Shown here piece after piece: positions 61,771-64,000 of a DNA stretch of 64,000 nt. The position numbers and the translations under genes were made by a program. Location: assembly GCA_032173965.1 (NCBI GenBank), contig JAVUNC010000004.1:26389001-26453000 (forward strand), in the 5' to 3' direction. Every line of letters begins with the position of its first letter. Position 1 is the stretch's first letter. The DNA comes from Sitta carolinensis (Eukaryota; Chordata; Aves; Passeriformes; Sittidae). The notes beneath the pieces are model-generated. The model was not told the origin of the DNA. It was given only the letters and a program-made list of their open reading frames with translations, and ran no database searches.

Positions 61771-64000
61771 TCCTTTTCTTAAACAAATTCAGAAGTAAAA
61801 ACTGTTCAGAATGAATTATAGTTTGGCTATGTAGACTTTTTATAATCAGCTTCATAAACAACGCACAATCACATTTTCAGGGGCAATTTCTCTTCTGTTT
61901 CACACATTGTCAGAAAAGAGTAACTTTCTAGCATTGTGGTTGATGTACTCAGGCAGTCAATATAAAGCTAGGGACGTGAAAGGAAAAAGGCCAAATGAAG
62001 AAACCAAGAAATCACAGAAGAACTACAAGAAGTAAGGACCTAAAAAACCCTGTATCACCAATATGTGCAATTGTCGTGTATAGATTTAAGTGGGAAAAGC
62101 AGAACTTCTAATTTGATACCATGACATAATGACATGGTCAATAGGTTTTGCTAACTGACAGGTAAATCCTTATTCAGCAAAAAGCCAAGAAAACTCTTGG
62201 ACCATCCAGACAATAGATGTATATGTGTTTGATAACAATTAATCTGGAGAAATTTTTTTTCAAAGAATAATGCTAAAATCTCATCCAAATTTCACAAACA
62301 ACTCTAGAACTACAATTTAATTTTTAACTATTGTAACACATGAAATCTAATGACTAGCAAAGATCAGAGTTTAAGATTCTAGTAAGTATTTTCTTGACTG
62401 GCCTATACATTTTTTTTGGCCTTTATAATGGAAATATTAGGAGACCAAATGTTAACATGCAGGAAAAGTAATTACTGATCAGTCCCATCTCTCATGTTTG
62501 ACACAGCAATTTTAGAATATGCGGTAGATGTGACATGCAGTGATCTGTAAGATCAGATGCTTCATTCAGTTGTAGACTACAGCTGTATGTTTAATATACA
62601 TCTCTATTGAGTTTAATTGAAACAGTGCTTCCACTTAAAAATAATTTTGCTCATGAATAAAATAAAATTCAACACAATTAATTAATTTAAATACTGTAGT
62701 AATTTTCTAAAAAAGAGTAGGAGAGTTTCTATTTGATTACAACAGTGTGAGGGTTTTTTTCACTTGATTTTAATGTTACATTTAGAAACATCTGCCTAAG
62801 TAAAGCCAGTTAATTTATTTTCAAGTAAAATGTCAAGACACTAAAAGCAAAAGGAATAGGAGAGTCCCACAATACTCAAAGGCAGTTTATTCAGAAAAGA
62901 CATTCAATGTAACTCCTTGGTTTTCTCCACCGTAATTTCAAAAGTTTTATTTCACAGTATCAGAAATTCTGACTGGGATCTGGAAGTGGAAAAAGAAAGT
63001 TGAGTTCTGATGAAGCATTTAAGAATCTGCCAGTTTTAAGCCCTTTAAAGGCACTACTGCAAAACTAAGGCAGTTGGAACGGCTCTACCCATATGGCAAC
63101 TTTCTGTGTTGATGAGTAGAACTTCATAGAGTTTGTTACACCAGCAGAAATCAATGTCCTTTACAGACAGAAGCATCATTCCTTGTAAAAGCTGACCTTG
63201 AAAATAACATTTATGAAATACACAAATTATAATGATTGTAAATATAAAGTTACCAACTGTTTGCAAATGGAAAATGCTATTTCAAAGTTTAATAGTATTT
63301 ATTTATTTGTAAGTTTGAACCTTACAATTATGCATCTGAATTTAAACGAATCAAAACCTGACAAATTGTAGAGTACATTAGAACATTTTTCCCCCTTGAA
63401 ACTCTGCACTGTTTTGCTTTTGAGTCTGCTGGGACTTTCAATTATGAAATCAAATCTCGCCTCATCATCTGTCATCTCCTGGGAAACAAAAACATGTTGA
63501 TCTTACTTCCCACTGCTTAGAAGGAAGAGTCATTTATTTGCTTCATTTCCACAGATGAAATGCACCTGCGTAAGCAGTTGCTTACATTTAATAGGCCAAT
63601 GCTGTATTATGCCCAGCAAATTACATTCCCAGGGATTACCCTATGTATTAGGCAAACATTTCAGTGTTTGGAATTGCTTTAAGGAATTGCTATTACTTTT
63701 CTTGTCAGTCTTAATGTGTTTTTTCCTAATACAAATCTGAATGAAATAGTTACCAATAATAATCTAATCAAGCTTGTATCACACTTGCTTCACAAAGGCA
63801 TTTTAACAGATTGGTAAGTGAAAGCTGCATGTAGTACTACAAAACCAAAACAATTTTTAAAGAAAAACACTATCTAAAATCAAAAATTTGGAAAATCGTA
63901 TTCAGAAGTTATATAATGAACATGTTCATTATGGGTGGGTACTTTGCAATCTTGTCAAGGTAATGTTTTATTAGTGTAACTAAAATTATTTTATTGCAGT
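61771..64000. other. AT-rich non-coding sequence to window end
   Basis: A minus-strand frame at 63054-63266 has an AG-type acceptor-like start (TTTTCAAG) but no donor or known domain. No exon or repeat family can be supported. Confidence 0.4.

Noticed and set aside
63054..63266. Minus-strand frame with an acceptor-like start, considered as an exon
   Set aside because: No donor and no recognisable protein family; the TTACACCAGCAG segment recalls an old amniote repeat but is too short to call.

Overview
The window reads as vertebrate nuclear DNA, almost certainly from a bird. It is AT-rich, has no bacterial-style gene packing, and carries several degraded CR1 LINE 3' ends of the avian type (short terminal copies ending in ATTCTRTGA-like repeats), LTR fragments and long microsatellites. 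I find no mammalian Alu- or L1-type sequence. I see no tRNA, rRNA, CRISPR or intact mobile-element gene. Nearly all open frames above 60 codons are chance frames or frames through repeats.

The only convincing coding sequence is a pair of minus-strand exons near the left end: 7933-8123 (191 nt), then 6134-6225 (92 nt) after a 1.7 kb intron. Both have AG acceptors and GT donors. They join in phase 0 without a stop and together encode about two thirds of a laminin G-like domain. The best candidate gene is EYS, the photoreceptor matrix protein with EGF and laminin G domains and very long introns. That assignment comes from family resemblance and gene architecture and was not tested by a search. 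If it is right, the gene runs right to left and most of the window is intron.

Layout: 1-6133 is the downstream side of the gene, with a CR1 remnant at 3.6-4.1 kb. 6.1-8.1 kb holds the two exons. At 8.8-9.0 kb is a long (CCCTT)n array. 12.1-13.3 kb is a GC-rich block abutting an LTR-like element on the minus strand. A sister copy of that element lies inverted at 37.5-38.1 kb. 18.7 kb has a C-rich tract. CR1 remnants lie at 20.6, 39.5, 43.1, 51.9 and 52.1 kb. 30.8 kb carries the 3' half of a solo LTR with visible TATA and AATAAA signals. Microsatellites and homopolymers sit at 28.4, 34.9, 44.3, 45.1, 46.5, 58.6, 59.0 and 61.2 kb. At 61.3-61.8 kb is an isolated CpG island with plausible splice donors on both strands.

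I did not find a new multi-gene system. The items most worth checking are the laminin G exon pair, the isolated CpG island, and the inverted pair of LTR-like elements.
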